64,000 nucleotides of DNA from Gordonia zhaorongruii. GTDB lineage: Bacteria > Actinomycetota > Actinomycetes > Mycobacteriales > Mycobacteriaceae. Below, piece by piece: positions 60,948-64,000 of the stretch (position 1 is the first letter of the stretch; the number at the start of each line of letters is the position of its first letter). The stretch covers positions 558,001 through 622,000 of the forward strand of contig NZ_CP041763.1 of NCBI RefSeq assembly GCF_007559005.1. The letters are read 5' to 3'. The notes beneath the pieces are model-generated. The model did no database searches and was not told the origin of the DNA. It worked only from the letters and a program-made list of their open reading frames with translations. The position numbers and the translations under genes are program-made.

Positions 60948-61383
60948 GGCCAAGACAAGTGACTCCATTCATGTCGAACTCTCGCCCGAGGATACCTTCG
61001 CGGCGGCTGCAGACCTGTCTCGTTACGACGAGTGGCTGGTCCTTCACGACGGTTGGCGCAGCAGGCTCCCCGGTGCCGACGAACTCCGCGCGGGAACCAA
61101 GGTGTCGTCGGTCATCACTGTGAAGGGGGCTCGGGTCCGATTCGCATGGGAGGTCGAGAAGTTCCGTGCCCCAAGCGAAGTCGCGTTGAAGGGTAGCGGA
61201 AAGGGTGGTGTGAAGGCGAAGCTCGACCTGACCGTCGAGCCCGACGGCGACGGCTCGAAGATAACCTTCCTCATCGACCTCGGCGGCCTGCCGATGATCG
61301 GTCCAGCCGGCAAAGCCGCCGCGGCAGCGGTAAAGGGCGACGTGCACAGGTCGCTGGAGAAGTTCGTCGAGATCTTCGGCTGA
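60946..61383 (+). CDS. Rv0910-like SRPBCC-fold toxin homologue
   Basis: This 145-residue START/SRPBCC-fold protein has MAKTSDSIHVELSPEDTFAAAADLSRYDEWLVLHDGWRS, VTVKGARVRFAWEVEKF, GVKAKLDLTVEP and LGGLPMIGPAGKAAAAAVKGD. It aligns along its length with M. tuberculosis Rv0910, listed as a toxin paired with Rv0909. Its ATG lies inside the start codon region of the divergent glycosylase gene. The promoter must therefore be within that gene or be shared with it. Whether it is toxic is not evident from sequence. Confidence 0.88.
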   Translation: MAKTSDSIHVELSPEDTFAAAADLSRYDEWLVLHDGWRSRLPGADELRAGTKVSSVITVKGARVRFAWEVEKFRAPSEVALKGSGKGGVKAKLDLTVEPDGDGSKITFLIDLGGLPMIGPAGKAAAAAVKGDVHRSLEKFVEIFG

Positions 61384-61425
61384 CCGGTCGCGAGCCGTGA
61401 GTCGTGCCCGCCCTGCGGCGTGAGA

Positions 61426-61444
61426 ATTGGTTAGGCTCACCTTT
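61426..61444 (+). promoter_or_regulatory. IdeR/DtxR-type iron box
   Basis: ATTGGTTAGGCTCACCTTT matches the IdeR consensus core GGTTAGGCTAACCTAA at 13 of 16 positions. It lies between a possible -35 and the -10 TATGAT (61447-61452), 62 bp before the acyl carrier protein gene. Iron-bound IdeR would block this promoter, so the genes should be expressed in low iron. Confidence 0.75.
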
Positions 61445-61506
61445 GTTATGATGGGTCACCGGTGTGCCGATACAGCGCACTTCACGCCGTCGCGAAGGAG
61501 CATCGA

Positions 61507-61803
61507 ATGGCCGACCGGGTTCAGGAAACCCTCACGAGCATCCTCGACGAGGATCTGGACCTCTCGCCAGGAGACATCAGCGCGTCGTCGTCGCTCGTGG
61601 ACGACCTCGGAATGGATTCGGTGGCGTTCGCCATCGGCGTCGTCGCCATCGAGGAACGACTCGGGGTGCGACTCTCCGAACGGGAGATCTACGAGAGCGC
61701 CACGGTCGGCGACCTCCAGGACGCGATCCGCGCCAAGCTGGACGGTCTCGATTCGGACAGGGCCGAACCGAACGGGGCCGAACTGAACAGGGCCGGGCGG
61801 TGA
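61507..61803 (+). CDS. Acyl carrier protein (iron-regulated, MbtL-like context)
   Basis: This 98-residue carrier protein has the phosphopantetheine site GMDSVAFAIG, with Ser38, and acidic helices 2-3 (VAIEERLGVRLSEREIYESATVGDL). The C-terminal tail has short EPNGAELN repeats. The ATG at 61507 follows AAGGAG. The iron box upstream suggests a role like MbtL, which carries the acyl chain of mycobactin. Its stop overlaps the start of the acyltransferase gene (GTGA), so the two act together. Confidence 0.88.
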   Translation: MADRVQETLTSILDEDLDLSPGDISASSSLVDDLGMDSVAFAIGVVAIEERLGVRLSEREIYESATVGDLQDAIRAKLDGLDSDRAEPNGAELNRAGR

Positions 61804-63092
61804 GCGCCGCAGTCGGGGCGGGAGCCGGGCCGACAGTCACCGACTTCGGGCCGTCCGATCACACCTACCTCCACAGCGACGCTCCCGGCGTACCCGCGCA
61901 TTGGGCGATGCTGCTCGATCTGGCCGACGAGGGGCCGGCGCTGACCCTGGATGCGCTTCGTGAACGGGTCGGCGAGCGCGTGGGGTGGTTCGACCTGTTC
62001 CGTGTGGGCGTCCGCGGCGGTTTCGCGCGTGAGCCCGAGATCGTTCTGGCAGACGACGTCGTGATCGCGGATCACGTCACCGAATCGCTATTCGCCGACG
62101 ACGCCGGTCTGCGCCGGCTCATCGAGTCGCAGCTCGAGGAGCCGCTTCCTCAGCCCCAGCCGTACTGGCACATCACGCTGTTGACCTCGACGCGGACCAG
62201 CAGGCAGTCGATCCTGCTGAAAGTGCACCACAGCCTTTCCGACGGTATCGCCGGCGCTGCGTTCGCGGGCCTGCTGGCAGATGTCGGCGCTGACGGTCCC
62301 CGCGAGTTCGACCGGTTCGCGACGAGCCCGCGATTCCGAGTCGGCACCGTCGACCCGGAACTCCTGGCGGCGAGTCGCACAGCCTTCGAGCGTCAGTGGG
62401 CCGCGGGCGACGAGGGGCGGTCATGGCCGGCGCTGACCGGCTCGGGGCGGCGCGAGACAGCGCTGTACTCCGCGTCGACGCGCGAACTGCGGCGCGCCGC
62501 CCGACATCACGGGGCATCGGTCCACGAGTTCCTCATAGCGGCCATCGGACGGGCGGTGAGCGTCGCTCCGCCGGTCACCGACGAACCTCAGGCGCAGAAC
62601 ATCCGCGTGACTCTGCCGGTGACATTGGACCCGTCGTTCCGTCACACGGGTAACGCCGTCGGTCTCTCGCTGCTCAACCTTCCGGGAGACTCCGCCGACC
62701 TGGATGTCCAGATCGAGCGGGCGCGCGCCGAGTTGGCGATCACCGAGACCGAGCGCCTGGAACTCGCGCTGGCCCCCGTGGACGACGCTCCGCCGATGCC
62801 GTGGGCAGACCAGCGCGCCCTCGTCGCCGAATCGATGAAGAGGATGAGCCCGGACATCCACATCGGCATCAATCCGGGGTTCACCCGCTCCCGTTCGGTG
62901 CTGGGGCGGGACTTCGCCGGGATGACGCCCTTCTCGCCGCTGCTGGGGTACTCCTTCTCGATCACCGGACTCATCCTGGGCAGCCGGACGTCGCTCGGCG
63001 TGGTCGCCGACCGGTCCGCGCTGCCCGGCTACCCGGGGACCTTCGTGGATGCGCTGTCCGCGGTGATCGCGGAGGCCGCGCCGGTCGGTTGA
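61800..63092 (+). CDS. WS/DGAT-superfamily acyltransferase coupled to an ACP
   Basis: This 430-residue protein has the condensation/WS-DGAT fold: SDHTYLHSDAPGVPAHWAML, the catalytic motif HHSLSDG (residues 143-149), LPVTLDPSFRHTGNAVG, and the C-terminal SFSITGL segment. It is more divergent than the WS/DGAT at 5408-6847 and lacks its N-terminal LSGLDASFL block. The GTG at 61800 overlaps the ACP stop. Being translated with an ACP under an iron box, it probably transfers an acyl chain from that ACP rather than from CoA, perhaps to a siderophore. That is an inference. It converges on an NRPS gene end. Confidence 0.8.
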   Translation: MSAAVGAGAGPTVTDFGPSDHTYLHSDAPGVPAHWAMLLDLADEGPALTLDALRERVGERVGWFDLFRVGVRGGFAREPEIVLADDVVIADHVTESLFADDAGLRRLIESQLEEPLPQPQPYWHITLLTSTRTSRQSILLKVHHSLSDGIAGAAFAGLLADVGADGPREFDRFATSPRFRVGTVDPELLAASRTAFERQWAAGDEGRSWPALTGSGRRETALYSASTRELRRAARHHGASVHEFLIAAIGRAVSVAPPVTDEPQAQNIRVTLPVTLDPSFRHTGNAVGLSLLNLPGDSADLDVQIERARAELAITETERLELALAPVDDAPPMPWADQRALVAESMKRMSPDIHIGINPGFTRSRSVLGRDFAGMTPFSPLLGYSFSITGLILGSRTSLGVVADRSALPGYPGTFVDALSAVIAEAAPVG

Positions 63093-63120
63093 TCGTCCGC
63101 GGCGGCTGATACCTACCTGA

Positions 63121-64000
63121 TCAGTCCGACCCGAGTACCTCGCCGAGCACAGCGTCGGCCGACTGCGGCAGCCTGGCGATCAGGTCGATGGCGGTCCGCG
63201 CCGCCCGGTCGGCGAACGCCTCGTCGAGGATGTCGGTGCGGTACTCGACGTCGAGGCGGAGATCGTCGTTCTCGCTGAACTCGAACGCGAGTGACAGCGG
63301 ATAGTGCACGACATCCTTGGTGATCGTCTCGCAGGTGACGTGCGCGCCCTCGGGCACAGCGATCCCGCGCAGCGGGGCGTTCTTCACCAGCGTCATGATC
63401 TCGGCGACCGGGAACCGTCCGCCGTCGGTGCGCAGTGCGGTGAGGATGGTCCCGTAGTCGATGGCCGAGTGCTCCATCGCGCCGTACACCGCCGCAACCC
63501 CGCTTCGCAGCGCGTCGCCGGTCCGGTCGCGGCGGTCGAACGTGAACCGCATGGGGATGATGTTGCCGGTGTAGCCGACCCGATCGGTGGTCTCTCCGGG
63601 GGCCCGGTTGTCGGCGGGAACCAGCATGACGAAGTCGTCGGACCCGCTCATTGCACTGACGGTGAGTGCGGAGATCACGATGAACAGTGCGTTCGGGGTG
63701 GCTCCGACCTCGCGTGCGAAGGCGACCGAACGCTTCACGTGAGCGTCGGGGACCGGCAGGCTGAGGCAGCGGCCGGGACCTTCGCCCATCACCGAGAACC
63801 AGCTGTCCTCCGCGCTGGACGCAGGCAGCTGTCCGGACAGCGGGTAGCGGATGCCCTCGGCTGCCCAGGTGCGCTGCGCGTGCCGCACCGCCGCGTCCGC
63901 GTGGGCGCCGGTCCGGGTTGACGGGTCGACGGCGGCGCCGGTCGGCAGCACGACCGCGCTCCGGGCATCGCCCGATACGAGGGCGCCGATCACCGGCGGG
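63121..64000 (-). CDS. NRPS condensation domain (C-terminal part), gene continues past window edge
   Basis: At least 293 residues of a minus-strand gene are in the window; its 5' part lies beyond 64000 and the frame is open to the edge. The visible part is the C-terminal half of a condensation domain: GATPNALFIVISALTVS, VPADNRAPGETTDRVGYTGNIIPMR, AIDYGTILTALR, then a strand-rich end. The HHxxxDG motif would be outside. A condensation domain at the very C-terminus fits a siderophore NRPS or a free-standing condensation protein. The iron box at 61426-61444 supports a siderophore locus. Confidence 0.75.
   Translation of the reverse strand, partial: PPVIGALVSGDARSAVVLPTGAAVDPSTRTGAHADAAVRHAQRTWAAEGIRYPLSGQLPASSAEDSWFSVMGEGPGRCLSLPVPDAHVKRSVAFAREVGATPNALFIVISALTVSAMSGSDDFVMLVPADNRAPGETTDRVGYTGNIIPMRFTFDRRDRTGDALRSGVAAVYGAMEHSAIDYGTILTALRTDGGRFPVAEIMTLVKNAPLRGIAVPEGAHVTCETITKDVVHYPLSLAFEFSENDDLRLDVEYRTDILDEAFADRAARTAIDLIARLPQSADAVLGEVLGSD

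Noticed and set aside
62061..62075. GTGAT-N5-ATCAC palindrome resembling a CRP site
   Set aside because: Wrong spacing (seven bases between GTGA and TCAC) and inside the acyltransferase coding region.

Overview
This 64-kb window is a G+C-rich chromosomal segment of a mycolic-acid-containing actinobacterium (order Mycobacteriales). Gene content and order repeatedly match Mycobacterium tuberculosis blocks Rv0822c-Rv0824c, Rv0858c-Rv0863, Rv0867c-Rv0871, Rv0875c-Rv0884c, Rv0896 and Rv0905-Rv0910. Many lineage-specific insertions and the style of the intergenic repeats point to Gordonia or a close relative. The genus is an inference, not a read-out.

Layout. 1-3.6 kb: LytR-CpsA-Psr gene (cut by the window edge), tRNA dihydrouridine synthase, acyl-ACP desaturase and a SnoaL-like gene, all on the minus strand. 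3.7-7.3 kb: an exported protein ending in a toxin-like nuclease fold that appears catalytically dead, a wax-ester synthase/DGAT and a DUF1877 gene. 7.4-13.2 kb: nadE, copC-copD and two alpha/beta hydrolases. 13.3-13.95 kb: four tRNA genes (Lys, Glu, Asp, Phe) closed by a strong terminator. 14.0-16.7 kb: a gene for a protein of about 900 residues built almost entirely from a 22-residue Val/Glu/Lys/Pro repeat, the most striking object here. 17-27.7 kb: NUDIX, YceI, a membrane class III cyclase, SDR, AlkB, DapC, XPB helicase and its partner. 27.8-30.3 kb: rpfA with a c-di-AMP (ydaO) riboswitch and an upstream CRP-type site, a flavin reductase, a small membrane protein and a CspB-like gene. 30.7-41 kb: MFS, DUF3027, a large HSP90/sacsin-like ATPase, acyl-CoA dehydrogenase, PAP2 phosphatase and a purine permease whose 3' end is frameshifted. 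40.8-51 kb: Eis acetyltransferase, TrmH, sepH, serC, pdxH, an EntS-like MFS and pxpBC. 51.2-53.8 kb: gltA, FKBP and echA6. 53.9-56.4 kb: a sugar-lactone oxidase with a PLP aldolase/deaminase. 56.5-61.4 kb: metallo-beta-lactamase, ctpE, and homologues of the Rv0909/Rv0910 antitoxin/toxin pair, here separated by a DNA glycosylase gene. 61.4-64 kb: an IdeR-type iron box in front of an acyl carrier protein and a WS/DGAT-type acyltransferase, facing the end of an NRPS condensation domain. This is probably the edge of a siderophore locus.

Shared themes. Cell-envelope lipid work (desaturase, two WS/DGAT enzymes, EchA6), cell-wall growth control (LCP, Rpf, SepH) and second-messenger control (cyclase, CRP site and c-di-AMP riboswitch around rpfA) recur. 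Seven intergenic regions carry a dispersed family of GGTTGAGC/GTCGAAACC repeats. All lie 3' of at least one gene and none lies in a divergent promoter region.
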